A stretch of 64,000 bases of DNA from positions 1,078,438-1,142,437 of the forward strand of contig NZ_LT629969.1 in the NCBI RefSeq assembly GCF_900104665.1. The letters are read 5' to 3'. Positions 25,264 through 35,716 of the stretch are shown one piece after another. The notes under the pieces are model-generated. The model saw only the letters and a program-made list of their open reading frames with translations. It did no database searches and was not told where the DNA came from. Origin of the DNA: Traorella massiliensis. GTDB lineage: Bacteria > Bacillota_I > Bacilli_A > Erysipelotrichales > Erysipelotrichaceae. A program made the position numbers and the translations under genes. Position 1 is the stretch's first letter. Every line of letters starts with the position of its first letter.

Positions 25264-27507
25264 TCATATTTGATCCTCATTCATCGGATCTTTCATATAA
25301 ACCTCCCTTGGCTTGCTGCCACGAGACGGTCCGACAATACCCTTTTCTTCCATCATATCAATCAATCTAGCCGCACGCTGATAACCGATGCTGAACTTAC
25401 GCTGAAGCAGTGATGTGCTAGCCTTTTGAGATGAAATGACAAATTGCTTAGCTTCATCATACAACGGATCATTAGAATCCATTCCTACAGCTGCTGTAGA
25501 ATCTTCAATCATTTGAAGACGTATAAAAGCATCATCAAATTTAGGACGTCCTTGCTTAGAAACAAATTCTGTTACCCGATTTACTTCTTCATCACTGACA
25601 TAAACTCCCTGAACACGTATAGGCGATTGCTCACCAATCGGAATATAAAGCATATCACCACTGCCTAAAAGTTTTTCTGCACCTTGCTGGTCTAAGATCG
25701 TTCTAGAATCCACTGCACTGGATACCGCAAAAGCAATCCTTGAGGGAATATTTGATTTGATAAGACCCGTAATTACATCAACACTAGGACGCTGTGTTGC
25801 TACAACTAAATGAATTCCGGCAGCACGTGCCAGTTGCGTGATGCGCTGAATGCTCGCTTCTACTTCCTTAGCTGCCACCAGCATCAAATCAGCCAGCTCA
25901 TCAATGATCACAACGATCCATGGCAATTTGGTATGTCCTTCTTCAGGATACTGATCACATCTTTCATTATATCCTGCAATATTTCTTACACCCGCCTTTG
26001 AAAAGAGATCATAACGACGATCCATTTCTTCTACGATTACTTTCAAAGAAGTATTCGCTTCCTCCCCATCATGAATGATAGGTCCAATAAGATGAGGTAT
26101 ATTCTGATATGCAGTAAATTCAACCTTCTTAGGATCGATCAGCAGTAATTTCACTTCATCAGGCCGAGCCCTCATGATCAAAGATATGATGATCGAATTT
26201 ACACAAACTGATTTCCCTGATCCTGTAGCACCCGCAATCAATAAATGAGGCATCTTATTTAATTCACCGTAAACTGGCTGTCCTAACAAGTCTTTTCCTA
26301 GAGCAAACAAAAGCTTACTATTCTCATATTTTTCCGGTATGCTGCGTAAAAGTTCTCTTAAACCAACAATCGTTTTATCTACATTCGGTATCTCTATTCC
26401 TACTGCACTTTTAGATGGGATCGGTGCTTCAATACGAATATCTTTAGCCGCTAAAGCTAGTTTGATATCATTCTGCAAATTGCTGATTTTGGATACTTTT
26501 ACACCTAGATCCGGTTTTAATTCAAATTTTGTAACGCTCGGACCGATATGAGTATCGACCAAAGTAGCTTTAACACCAAATTCATCTAATATTTGTAACA
26601 GCTTTTCGCCAGCTTCAGCAGCCGCTTTTTTATTATTTGCGGAAACACTTCCCTTACCAGCTAAATTCAATAAATTTAAACCTGGTAAACGATACTTTGA
26701 ATAATCTGTAAGAAAAGAAGTTTCAATCTCCGGTTCATGTTTTTCTTCTTGAACGGAATCGGCCTGTATGTCAATCACTGTTTTTTCTGAATGTTGCTCA
26801 TCAGAAACCTTATCTGCAACAAGGCTTCCAAAATCAAATCTTCCTTGAGGCTTTTCATAATCAATAACCTCATCATAATCATCTTCAAAAAGCAGTTTTT
26901 CTTTCTTTTTCTTTTCATTTCTGATATTGTTTTTTTCTTTTGTCTTCTGTACCTTATCAGTAATAAAACCAAAAATTGCTCTTAACTGATCCCAGAACAT
27001 GATGATACCGATCAGAATAAACATGATGGTCATGATTCGTGTGCCAGTAAAGTCAAATAAAGCACTAAACAAAGCATAGAGGAATGCTCCCAAAATACCG
27101 CCATTTCCAATAGAAGCAATCAAAGTATCATTAAAAATCTCTTTTACATTTGCAAGAAAATGATGAATAACATCCATTCCAACAATACTGTGATCATCAG
27201 GAGCGGCAACTAATAAAAGCCAGGCACTAAAAAAACTAATCAGGCCAATGATAGTACGCATCTTTATCTGAGTCAAATTCTTTTTGAAAAGAATCAGTAC
27301 CGAGAGAATTATAATGAATGCGAAAACTATATTACCTAGCACTCCAACCAGAAAAAACATCACTCGGCCTAACGCAACTCCGGCAGGACCGATTTCAAGA
27401 ATGCCAATAATTGACAAAGCAATCGCCAAAAATGCGTAAATGATCGTTAAAATTTCATTATCCAATTTTTTATTGGTCGTTTTCCTGGCATTTTTCTGCT
27501 TAGTCAT
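25264..27507 (-). CDS. DNA translocase FtsK/SpoIIIE
   Basis: A 747-aa DNA pump. Residues 1 to about 185 hold four to five membrane helices, followed by a charged linker, the alpha/beta motor with Walker A GATGSGKSVCVN and the C-terminal gamma winged helix (SLLQRKFSIGYQRAARLIDMM) that reads orienting sequences. It moves chromosome DNA at division and, in a sporulating host, into the forespore. The ATG at 27507 follows GGGGGATC; a TTG at 27522 is less likely. Adjacent to the RNase J gene as spoIIIE is in Bacillus. I cannot tell SpoIIIE from a vegetative FtsK/SftA. Confidence 0.9.
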   Translation of the reverse strand: MTKQKNARKTTNKKLDNEILTIIYAFLAIALSIIGILEIGPAGVALGRVMFFLVGVLGNIVFAFIIILSVLILFKKNLTQIKMRTIIGLISFFSAWLLLVAAPDDHSIVGMDVIHHFLANVKEIFNDTLIASIGNGGILGAFLYALFSALFDFTGTRIMTIMFILIGIIMFWDQLRAIFGFITDKVQKTKEKNNIRNEKKKKEKLLFEDDYDEVIDYEKPQGRFDFGSLVADKVSDEQHSEKTVIDIQADSVQEEKHEPEIETSFLTDYSKYRLPGLNLLNLAGKGSVSANNKKAAAEAGEKLLQILDEFGVKATLVDTHIGPSVTKFELKPDLGVKVSKISNLQNDIKLALAAKDIRIEAPIPSKSAVGIEIPNVDKTIVGLRELLRSIPEKYENSKLLFALGKDLLGQPVYGELNKMPHLLIAGATGSGKSVCVNSIIISLIMRARPDEVKLLLIDPKKVEFTAYQNIPHLIGPIIHDGEEANTSLKVIVEEMDRRYDLFSKAGVRNIAGYNERCDQYPEEGHTKLPWIVVIIDELADLMLVAAKEVEASIQRITQLARAAGIHLVVATQRPSVDVITGLIKSNIPSRIAFAVSSAVDSRTILDQQGAEKLLGSGDMLYIPIGEQSPIRVQGVYVSDEEVNRVTEFVSKQGRPKFDDAFIRLQMIEDSTAAVGMDSNDPLYDEAKQFVISSQKASTSLLQRKFSIGYQRAARLIDMMEEKGIVGPSRGSKPREVYMKDPMNEDQI

Positions 27508-27522
27508 CCTGATCCCCCTCAA

Positions 27523-29181
27523 CTACTGATTGATTTCAATGATAACAGGTAAAACCATTGGTCTTTTACCCGTTTCCTTCAATAAATAACGTGTCACTTT
27601 TTCTTTGACATCTACACGTGTTTCAATGTTTTCATATGTTTTATTCGCAACATTTTCATTAATCGTATCTTCAGTGATCTTCATCACTTCTTTTAAGATG
27701 TATTCCGCATCTTTTAAGTAAATCAACCCTCTTGTCTGTACATCGACACCGCCAATGATTTTCTTTGTTTTAAAATCTACGCTAACTCCAATGACCATGA
27801 CCCCTTCATTTGATAAGATCTCACGATCTTTTAAGACAACCCCGGTAACATCCCAGTTTTCCTTGCCATCGATCATCGTATCCTCAAGTTCAATACGATC
27901 AGCAACACTCTTCAATATTTTATTTTCAAAAGTTGCAAACTGACCATTGTCTAATATTACGATCTGATCTGGACGATATCCCATATTAAACGCTAAATTC
28001 GCATTTTTGATCAAATGTCTGTATTCACCTTTTACCGGCAAATAATAGCGTGGCTTAAAAAGATAAAGCATCATTTTCAAGTCTTCACTGCTAGGATGCA
28101 TCGAATAAATCTTTTTAGAATTTAATGAATAAATTTGTCCGCCTTCTTTATAAATCTCATTTTCCATGCTGTTCGCTTCTTCTTCAGTTCCGCTAACAAC
28201 TGGAGAAGCAATTACAATTGTATCAGTCGCTCTGAAATGAACACGTTCATCTTCATGCATAGCAATTTTCTGCAATTTTCTAAATAGATTTTTCCCTCTT
28301 CCGGTAATCAGGATAATAATATCATCATTAGAATCATCAAAATTGCGATCATTTACGATCAATTCGTTTGGAAATTTATAGTAGTTTAATTCAGCCATGT
28401 GCTTTAAAAAATATTTAGCTTCTTCTCCATGGAAATAAACTTTCTTTTTAAAACGTATTACCAGATCCAAAATTTCTCTCATTCTAAAAAGGCTTTGGGA
28501 GTAACAGCTAATTAAAATACGGTGCTCACTTGATTCAAAAAGAGGCTCCAGCGTCGATGATATACGATGAAAAGGAGCAGTATGTCCTTCTTTTTCTGCG
28601 CCTACTGATTCATTAAGAAGACATAATACGCCAGCTTTACCAATTTCACTTAATTCATTGATATCAAAACTATATTCAGGAGCACGCATATCATAATCAA
28701 CGATAAATTCACCTGTATAAACAATATAGCCCTGGTTTGTTGCGATAGCTATTCCAAAATTATCAGGATAAGCATGTGTCATTGCAAAAGTACGAACTTT
28801 AATATTTCCTACCTTAATATGATCTGTCCTTTTCACTTTATTGATTTTAAAATCAGTAACACCTTCTTTTTTTAGTAAATCTCTTAAAACATTAGCACTT
28901 AAAGCTCCCGTATATACAGGTACATTCACATGTTTCAAAAGATAAGGTAAGGCACGTGATACATCGTCATGTCCATGAGTCACAAAAACACCTTTAATTT
29001 TCTCTTTATTTTCAATCAGGTAGGTGAAATCAGGAATGATAAATTCAATACCCAGCTGATCTGATTCAGGAAATTTAATTCCGGCTTCAATCAAGATAAT
29101 TTCTGAATTAACTTCAACCATCAGCATATTTTTTCCATTTTCATCGAGCCCACCCAATGCACATATTCGTATTTGATCCAT
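27523..29181 (-). CDS. RNase J2-like protein with altered active site
   Basis: A 552-aa metallo-beta-lactamase/beta-CASP protein of RNase J layout and length. Several metal ligands of RNase J1 are changed: the HxHxDH motif is HGHDDV (residues 69-74), the GDF Asp is Glu (GEF, about 158), and the His of PVHGEYR is Lys (PVKGEYRH, 384). His136 in MTHAYPD is kept. RNase J2 proteins are known to have weakened motifs and to act with J1 in a complex, so a J2-like or structural role is likely. It follows the miaB terminator and has its own promoter. Confidence 0.85.
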   Translation of the reverse strand: MDQIRICALGGLDENGKNMLMVEVNSEIILIEAGIKFPESDQLGIEFIIPDFTYLIENKEKIKGVFVTHGHDDVSRALPYLLKHVNVPVYTGALSANVLRDLLKKEGVTDFKINKVKRTDHIKVGNIKVRTFAMTHAYPDNFGIAIATNQGYIVYTGEFIVDYDMRAPEYSFDINELSEIGKAGVLCLLNESVGAEKEGHTAPFHRISSTLEPLFESSEHRILISCYSQSLFRMREILDLVIRFKKKVYFHGEEAKYFLKHMAELNYYKFPNELIVNDRNFDDSNDDIIILITGRGKNLFRKLQKIAMHEDERVHFRATDTIVIASPVVSGTEEEANSMENEIYKEGGQIYSLNSKKIYSMHPSSEDLKMMLYLFKPRYYLPVKGEYRHLIKNANLAFNMGYRPDQIVILDNGQFATFENKILKSVADRIELEDTMIDGKENWDVTGVVLKDREILSNEGVMVIGVSVDFKTKKIIGGVDVQTRGLIYLKDAEYILKEVMKITEDTINENVANKTYENIETRVDVKEKVTRYLLKETGKRPMVLPVIIEINQ

Positions 29182-29223
29182 AGATCCTCCTTTTAGATTA
29201 TATTTATCTTCTTCGTTTTAGTT

Positions 29224-29252
29224 ATTATAACATGCCATAGAAGAAAAAACAA
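29224..29252 (-). promoter_or_regulatory. Sigma-A promoter of the RNase J-like gene
   Basis: TTGTTT and a perfect TATAAT are separated by 17 bases on the minus strand, just behind the miaB terminator. Confidence 0.55.
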
Positions 29253-29273
29253 AAAAAGTGAATTATTTCACTT
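29251..29273 (-). terminator. Intrinsic terminator of miaB
   Basis: AAGTGAA and TTCACTT form a hairpin with an ATAA loop and a run of seven T. It overlaps the last codons of miaB. Confidence 0.75.
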
Positions 29274-30708
29274 TAATTGCTTCTCCATCCAATGACCATG
29301 ATTTAGCTGCTGTAATCTTTACATCTATTAAATCACCGGCGCAAATACCATCACCTGTAAAATTAACTAGCTTATTTGTCTGAGAATAACCGCTAAATAC
29401 AGATGGATTCTTTTTGCTTGGTCCATCTACCAATACCTGCACAACTTTTCCAACGTAAGCTTGATTCTTCTCTCTTGCCCAGTGATTGGTATGATCCATC
29501 AGTTCCTGTAAACGACGCTGCTTTACTTCTTCACTAACATTATCTTCCATAGCAGCAGCCGGCGTTCCGGCACGTGGAGAATAGATAAAGGTAAAGGCAT
29601 TGTCAAATTGGCATTCATCTACTAACTTTAACGTATCCTGAAACTGTTCTTCTGTTTCATTAGGAAAACCAACGATGATATCCGTTGAAATAGCAGCATC
29701 TTTGACCTTATTCTTTATTTTATGGAAAAGAGTCATATATTGCTCGCTTGTATAACGTCTGCCCATGATCTTTAAGATATCATCATTACCTGATTGCACA
29801 GGCAAATGAATAAATGGCATGATATTATCATATTTCGCAATCACATCGATCATTTCATCACTGAAATCCCAAGGATGAGATGTCGTAAAACGAATGCGCT
29901 CGATTCCTGTTTTTGCTGCCTCTTCGAGCAGATATGCAAATCCACCTTCAATTTGAAGATCTTTACCATAAGAATTCACATTTTGGCCTAAAAGTGTCAC
30001 TTCTTTATATCCCTCTTCAATCAATACATGGATCTCTTCAAGAATATCTTCAACCTGACGGCTTCTTTCCTTACCACGAGTATATGGGACGATACAATAT
30101 GTACAAAACTTATCACAGCCATACATAATATTGACCCATGCTTTATGTGTACCAAAACGTTTTACCGGTAAATTTTCAATCACTTCGCCTTCTTTAGAAA
30201 AGACCTCAATGGTACGTTCTTTTGACATCATTGCCTGATACAGCAAAGTTGGCAAACGATGAATATTATGCGTTCCAAATACAAGATCTACATGTGGATA
30301 CTTTTCAATGATCGTTTTCACAACCTCTTCTTCTTGAGCCATACAGCCACAAAGTCCAAAAATAAGATCAGGGTTTGTTTTACGAAGACGTTTTAAAGAA
30401 GCCAATTCACCTAAAACCTTATCTTCTGCATTCTGACGAATTGCACATGTATTTAAAAGGATCAAATCCGCCTCTTCAACATTTTTTACAGGAGTAAAGT
30501 GCATTGCCTCTAAAATTCCCGCAATTGTTTCACCATCACGTTCATTTGCCTGACAGCCATAAGTGCGCAGATAATAGGTTCTTCCTACTCCTAACTGTGC
30601 AACTTCAAAAGGTATATTAAAGAGTGATTTTTCAATCACAGCTTGTTTTTTTGTTCGTTGTTTTGCTTCATTTAAATTTGGTATATTCCAATTTTCATTG
30701 ATTTTCAT
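29263..30708 (-). CDS. miaB: tRNA 2-methylthio-N6-isopentenyladenosine synthase MiaB
   Basis: A 481-aa radical-SAM methylthiotransferase that modifies A37 of tRNAs. It has the N-terminal UPF0004 domain with its three cysteines ([21 protein letters not shown]), the radical-SAM CxxxCxxC in [14 protein letters not shown], and a C-terminal TRAM domain. AGAGGAAATT decides the start at 30708. It lies upstream of the RNase J-like gene but is separated from it by a terminator. Confidence 0.95.
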   Translation of the reverse strand: MKINENWNIPNLNEAKQRTKKQAVIEKSLFNIPFEVAQLGVGRTYYLRTYGCQANERDGETIAGILEAMHFTPVKNVEEADLILLNTCAIRQNAEDKVLGELASLKRLRKTNPDLIFGLCGCMAQEEEVVKTIIEKYPHVDLVFGTHNIHRLPTLLYQAMMSKERTIEVFSKEGEVIENLPVKRFGTHKAWVNIMYGCDKFCTYCIVPYTRGKERSRQVEDILEEIHVLIEEGYKEVTLLGQNVNSYGKDLQIEGGFAYLLEEAAKTGIERIRFTTSHPWDFSDEMIDVIAKYDNIMPFIHLPVQSGNDDILKIMGRRYTSEQYMTLFHKIKNKVKDAAISTDIIVGFPNETEEQFQDTLKLVDECQFDNAFTFIYSPRAGTPAAAMEDNVSEEVKQRRLQELMDHTNHWAREKNQAYVGKVVQVLVDGPSKKNPSVFSGYSQTNKLVNFTGDGICAGDLIDVKITAAKSWSLDGEAIKVK

Positions 30709-30727
30709 AATTTCCTCTTTCCATGAA

Positions 30728-30751
30728 AAAACCAAGCATTTGCTTGGTTTA
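30728..30751 (-). terminator. Intrinsic terminator of the ferredoxin gene
   Basis: AAACCAAGCA and TGCTTGGTTT form a ten-base stem followed by TTTTC, overlapping the ferredoxin stop codon. Confidence 0.75.
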
Positions 30752-30919
30752 TTGTGTAATTGCTTCTACAGGGCAAGTGGCAACGCATGCACCGCAGTCA
30801 ATACAAGTTGATTCATCACAAGTTGACTTATCGCCATCCATTGATAATGCACCAACTGGGCAAACTCCACAACAAGCACCACAACCGATGCAAGTATCTT
30901 TGTTAATTGTTACTGGCAT
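30749..30919 (-). CDS. 2[4Fe-4S] ferredoxin
   Basis: A 56-aa clostridial-type ferredoxin. Two CxxCxxCxxxCP motifs ([12 protein letters not shown] near residue 10 and [12 protein letters not shown] near residue 39) bind two [4Fe-4S] clusters, giving a small cytoplasmic electron carrier. AAGGAGG lies upstream of the ATG. It has its own promoter and terminator. The promoter lies inside the 167-bp repeat made when an IS element landed next to it. Confidence 0.95.
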   Translation of the reverse strand: MPVTINKDTCIGCGACCGVCPVGALSMDGDKSTCDESTCIDCGACVATCPVEAITQ

Positions 30920-30947
30920 GAAGATAACCTCCTTTTATTTCTCTACT

Positions 30948-30977
30948 ATTATAGCACAAATGTAATTTTCACTTCAA
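30948..30977 (-). promoter_or_regulatory. Sigma-A promoter of the ferredoxin gene, inside the repeat
   Basis: TTGAAG (30972-30977) and TATAAT (30948-30953) stand 18 bases apart on the minus strand. The -10 sits exactly at the edge of the duplicated segment, so the same promoter also exists at 36331-36360, where it points into the IS stack. Confidence 0.65.
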
Positions 30978-31034
30978 TAGAATATCCAAAAAAACTAAAG
31001 TTTTGAAAAACTCCTTTATCTAAAGAAAAGAGCA

Positions 31035-31114
31035 TTACTGCTCTTTCATTTGAACTCTTTTAATTGATACGGCTTTGTTAGTATCATCATCAATTTCAAC
31101 GATGCATCCACAGA
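31035..31114 (-). pseudogene. Detached 3' fragment of ymdB
   Basis: The 80 bases match the end of ymdB, including its stop codon and overlapping terminator, but have no gene upstream. It is a by-product of the duplication and has no coding role. Confidence 0.85.
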
Positions 31115-31272
31115 CGGGAGTTTAACACCTTATCAAATTAATGATATTTAATATAAGGCTTAAAATAAGCTTTTTTTTAATGAAATTTTGTCAATTTTTA
31201 TGTTTTTATATGTAGTATTTTGTGGTATTCTGTGTTATAATATATCTGGTGATATTTTATGCGTGTCAGTAT

Positions 31273-33111
31273 CGTCAACTTCTCAAAAAATTATACATCT
31301 ATATAAAATGGATATGTTAATTATTAACTAACATATCCATTTGTTCATTTACAAACTTCCTGTATTCTTCTTCTGTTGCTCCCAGTGCCTTTAATATCTT
31401 CTTTTGCTTATTTGTCAGTCGATATCTTATATGATATTTCTCATCCGCTAATTTAGTTACTCCCAGCCGTTCATAATCTTTCAATACTTTCGGTACTGTG
31501 TACTCTTTTCTATTCGTTTTATACAATTCCTTTAATGACTGATAAATCTCATTCCTGATAATCAATGCTATGAATGATACGAACACTTTGCTTTCAAGTT
31601 TCTCTTCCGAATGTACTCTGAATACATCATTCCCTAAATATGTCTTTTCCATCCTGAATATCTTTTCCACCGCATCCCTATCCCGATATGTTTCCAGCGC
31701 TTCTTCTGCACTCATCTTTTTTGACGTCACTATCGCAAAATATCCCGCTTTATTTATCAGCTTCATGATTTCGTTATCTTTTCTTTGATAATTCATGAAG
31801 TATCCATTCTCATCAAATCCCAATCGATAATATTTCTCATAGCTTTTCACATCTTCTGTTTTCTTTATCTTTTTCTCTTTCTTCTTCTCTAACTCCTCAT
31901 CCATCTTATTGAATCTGTTATTGATCGTAATCTTTTCTTTCTCCGCTTCTATTCCATTATAATATACATGCACATATTCTTTTTTTCCTGTATTGAATAA
32001 ATCCTTCTCTACTGTCATCCCGTACAGTTCGTATCCCTGCATATAATTTGAATATCCGTTCTTTAATACTGCTCCTGCTTCTTCTGCCGCTTCCTGTATG
32101 AACTTTGCATTCCCCTTCGTCATCAGTATATAGTCATAATTATGCTTTTCGAAATACCTTATATTCCGTAATGAAAAATATCCCCTGTCCAGTATGAATC
32201 CTATTTCCCTGCATCCGTACTGCCGGGCTCTCTCCACCATCTTTTCACATTCCGTATTGTCGATGATGCTTCCCGGAAACAATTCATAGAATAAAGGCAC
32301 CTGATCCGTCTGATTATATCCTATTGATAAATTCACTTGCGGTAATTCATCACGATCCTTCGCATGTCCGTATTCTGCCAATTCAAGATTTCCTGCAGCA
32401 CTGTTCATATTCGTCGAATCATAAGCTATATAGATTTGCTTCTCAACATGCATATGTACCCACGATCTGATGAACAAATCGATATCCTTTACTTTTATTT
32501 TTTTAAACAGTCTTCCTATCGCATTATCATCGAAGTTCTCTGCACTGAACAATGTGTGATTATATCCATAGTCTTCAAAATACTGCATTACGTTATTTTC
32601 GCTCATCATCATATATGTCGCTATATCCAGGATCTTGTCCGAATCATCTTTGAAAATCGTCTCCAGCAGTTCTTTTAATCCATTCCCAGCACTTATCTTG
32701 TCCGCCACAAAATGAGGTCCCGCAATAACGAAGTCTGCTTTATCTCCGGGTTCATTCTGTTCATATGGAAATATTTCAAAATAGTTCCTGTTTGGAATCA
32801 GCTTTCCTTCTTCGTTAAGTTTTCCAATAGCTACTCTTACTGGTCTGGTTTGTTTTAATTCTGGCGAATATTTAACCCTTTGTGTCAAGTACACATAACT
32901 GCCACTTCTGCCTTTTATGATGACTGTTCTTTCAGGTAAATCCACAGGATTTTGATGCATAAAATCATCCTTTCTATAGATGTATATTTATACATCTATT
33001 ATATCATACTCTTTCCGAACAGAAAAGCTCAAATACGCTTATTTTATCACCTATTTGAGCTATTTATATTTTTTCTTTTTTATAGATGTATAAAACTAAA
33101 TTAAGTTAACG
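31273..33111 (-). mobile_element. IS4/IS1634-like element inserted in the outer transposase
   Basis: This 1,839-bp element has ends CGTCAACTT and, at the other end, AAGTTAACG, with terminal inverted repeats that continue to TTATACATCTAT at bases 19-30. It is flanked by the 6-bp duplication CAGTAT at 31267-31272 and 33112-33117. C-ends and 5-6 bp duplications fit the IS1634 family. It encodes one transposase on the minus strand. Confidence 0.88.
31317..32960 (-). CDS. IS4-superfamily transposase (IS1634-like), intact
   Basis: A 547-aa DDE transposase. Catalytic positions are visible in IAYDSTNMN, FILDRGYFS and YRDRDAVEKIFRMEK, the last fitting the Y-(2)-R-(3)-E-(6)-K signature of the IS4 superfamily. 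The frame is complete and lies wholly inside the element defined by the CAGTAT duplications, so the element may still move. Confidence 0.88.
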   Translation of the reverse strand: MHQNPVDLPERTVIIKGRSGSYVYLTQRVKYSPELKQTRPVRVAIGKLNEEGKLIPNRNYFEIFPYEQNEPGDKADFVIAGPHFVADKISAGNGLKELLETIFKDDSDKILDIATYMMMSENNVMQYFEDYGYNHTLFSAENFDDNAIGRLFKKIKVKDIDLFIRSWVHMHVEKQIYIAYDSTNMNSAAGNLELAEYGHAKDRDELPQVNLSIGYNQTDQVPLFYELFPGSIIDNTECEKMVERARQYGCREIGFILDRGYFSLRNIRYFEKHNYDYILMTKGNAKFIQEAAEEAGAVLKNGYSNYMQGYELYGMTVEKDLFNTGKKEYVHVYYNGIEAEKEKITINNRFNKMDEELEKKKEKKIKKTEDVKSYEKYYRLGFDENGYFMNYQRKDNEIMKLINKAGYFAIVTSKKMSAEEALETYRDRDAVEKIFRMEKTYLGNDVFRVHSEEKLESKVFVSFIALIIRNEIYQSLKELYKTNRKEYTVPKVLKDYERLGVTKLADEKYHIRYRLTNKQKKILKALGATEEEYRKFVNEQMDMLVNN

Positions 33112-34478
33112 CAGTATCAGTAAATCTACAAATGCAGAACAGGTTTATATTATTCATTCTTTCCGTGATAGGAATGGAAAAAGTACTTCTAAAATCTTTA
33201 AAAAGCTTGGTTCCATGGATCAATTGCTCCCTCTTCATGATAATGACAGGGATAAGGTCATTGCCTGGGCGAAACAGCAGGCTAAACTTGCTACCGATTC
33301 CTATAAAAAAGAAAACGAAACCATTTCTATCCCTTTTCATCCTAATATGCAGATCAAATTAAACGAGCAAAGAAATTTCAACTGCGGCTATCTCTTCCTT
33401 CAGTCGCTATGCTCTGATCTGCGTTTCGATAATATTTGCCGGAATATCAGGAATCGCCATGATTATGAATATCCTTTTCAGGATATCCTGCTTGATATGG
33501 TCTATGCCCGTATCCTTTATCCTGCCAGCAAGAAGAGCACTTATTCTTTTGCACAGACTCTTCTGGAACAGCCTGAGTATGATCTTCATCACATGTATCG
33601 TTCTCTTTCTGTCCTTGCAGGCGAGTCTGATTATATCCAGTCCGAACTCTATCGCAATAGTCATTTCGTACACAGCAGAAATACGAAGATTCTTTATTAT
33701 GACTGTACTAACTATTATTTTGAAATTGAAGAATCCGATGAATTGAGGAAATATGGCAAGAGCAAAGAACATAGACCTAATCCTATCGTTGGAATGGGAC
33801 TCTTTATGGATGCAGACGGTATTCCTCTTGCTTTTGATATTTATCCAGGCAGTCAGAATGAACAGAAAACTCTAAAACCTCTCGAACAGAAGGTCATCCG
33901 TGATTTCGAATGCTCTGAATTCATTTTCTGTTCAGATTCCGGACTCGCTTCTCAGGACAACAGGCTCTTCAATGACATGGGCGGAAGAGGCTATGTAGTT
34001 ACCCAGTCACTGAAAAAGCTGAAACAGGAATACCGGGAAACTGCCTTAGATCCAAAACAGTTCAGAAAGCCGGGAAGTAACGAATGGATCGATATTTCTG
34101 CTCTGGATGAGACGAATCCTGAAGTATACGAAACCATCTACTATAAAGAAGTGCCGATCGAATCAAAAAAACTGTCAGAAACCATGATCGTTACCTATTC
34201 GCCAAAATACAGAGCTTATCAGAAAAAGATCAGAGAGCAGCAATTAGAACGAGCAAAGAAGCTGATCGAAAGTGGAGATAAATTGAAGAAGGAGAGAAGG
34301 AATCCGAACGATCCTGCTCGCTTTGTGAAGAAGACTAGTGCTAGTATTAATTTAGGGCCAGTTAAACTGAGAAATTCTCCAAAGATCAATCTTGATTTTT
34401 AATAAAGAAAAGACTATCTTTATTGCGAGAAAGATATACAGATATTGTTTATAAAATTGAAAAGAGGTTTTGAATACT

Positions 34479-34781
34479 ATGAGCAGTAAAAAGAAAGTCA
34501 TTGATAAAGAATTTAAAATAAATGCAGTCAAATACAAAGAAGAACATCCTGATTTAACCTGTGAAGAGGTGGCATCAAATCTTGGAATATCTACAAGTTC
34601 TCTTTACAGATGGGTGAATGAATATGCTTCAACCGATGATAAATCGAATGTTTTTAGGGGCTCTGGCAATTTTTCGAGTGATGAAGCTAAGGAAATTGCA
34701 CGTCTGAAAAAAGAAAACAGAGACCTTAAGGATGCTGTTGAAATATTAAAAAAAGCTATGAACATTCTCAACAGCCAGTAG
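34479..34781 (+). CDS. IS3-family OrfA, helix-turn-helix protein
   Basis: A 100-aa protein with the HTH_Tnp_1 domain (CEEVASNLGISTSSLYRWVNEY) and a leucine-zipper-like tail (ARLKKENRDLKDAVEILKKAM). It binds the element ends and limits transposition. Start chosen at 34479; ATG 34470 is an alternative. It is also the first half of the OrfAB fusion. Confidence 0.88.
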   Translation: MSSKKKVIDKEFKINAVKYKEEHPDLTCEEVASNLGISTSSLYRWVNEYASTDDKSNVFRGSGNFSSDEAKEIARLKKENRDLKDAVEILKKAMNILNSQ

Positions 34782-35716
34782 CTGCCATCTATCAGGCAGT
34801 AAAGGAATATGTTGAACAAAATATAGGAATAAGAGGCATTTCAATAAGGTCAGTATGTAGGATTATCGGCATATCACGAAGTGGCTTGACCAGCTGGCTC
34901 CATCGAAAGAAATCAAAGCAACAGAGCAATAAGGAGAAAATCAAGAAGATGATCAGGGGAATTTATGAAACAAGCAAGGAAGTCTATGGAGCACCAAAAA
35001 TAACATATATTCTCCGACAAAAAGGACTAAAAATATCACAGAAGACAGTAACCAATTATATGCATGAAATGGGCATAAAAGCGTGCTACATCAAGCCCAA
35101 AACAAAAACAACGATATCAAAAGATTTCAGCAGCAAACTCAAGAATATCCTCAAAAGGGATTTCAATCCTGAAAAGCCGGATGCAGCATGGTGTACAGAC
35201 ATCACGTATATATGGACATATACAGATGGTTTTGTCTATTTAACGAGCATCATGGATCTGTATTCAAGAAAGATCATAGCATGGGTGCTTACAAAGGACA
35301 TGAAAGCCTCATCAGTTTTGGAAGTCATTAAAAGAGCCAAGAAGCGGCGAAATGTGAATCATCCACTGGTCATACATAGTGATCGCGGCATACAGTTTAC
35401 ATGTGAGGAATACAGAGAATTAACTAAAGATTTAAAGAGAAGTTATTCAAAAAAAGGGACACCATGGGACAATGCATGCATAGAATCATTTCATTCATTA
35501 TTGAAAAGGGAGTGGATAAACAGATATAAAATATGGGATTATGAACAAGCGAAGAGATTAGTGTTTGAATACATAGAAACATTTTACAACACAGTGAGAA
35601 TACATGGACATTGTCAATACATGAGTCCAGATTCATATGAAAAAGAATATTACAATCGTCAAATACAATCACTACAAAATTACAAAACTATCAATTTAAC
35701 TGGTACTTTTTCTTGA
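34479..35716 (+). CDS. IS3-family OrfAB transposase via -1 frameshift
   Basis: A run AAAAAAAG at 34748-34755 near the end of orfA allows a -1 slip, after which the frame continues LKKSYEHSQQPVAAIYQ into orfB and ends at 35716. OrfB has the rve integrase core: WCTDITYI, IHSDRGIQF and the Glu in WDNACIESFHSLLK, with the expected spacing. No good ATG opens orfB, so frameshifting is the likely route to active transposase. Confidence 0.85.

Larger units (their letters stand above)
30948..31114. repeat. 167-bp direct repeat, left copy
   Basis: This segment is identical by eye, base for base, to 36331-36497. It contains the last 80 bp of ymdB, the ymdB terminator and the ferredoxin promoter. It borders the IS1634-type element on its left. 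Founding member IS1634 of Mycoplasma mycoides is known for long, variable target duplications, so this is best read as the target duplication of that element. Confidence 0.85.

Noticed and set aside
33101..33362. Short frames at the left end of the split transposase
   Set aside because: They are out-of-frame shadows; the true frame joins 31272 to 33118 across the inserted element.
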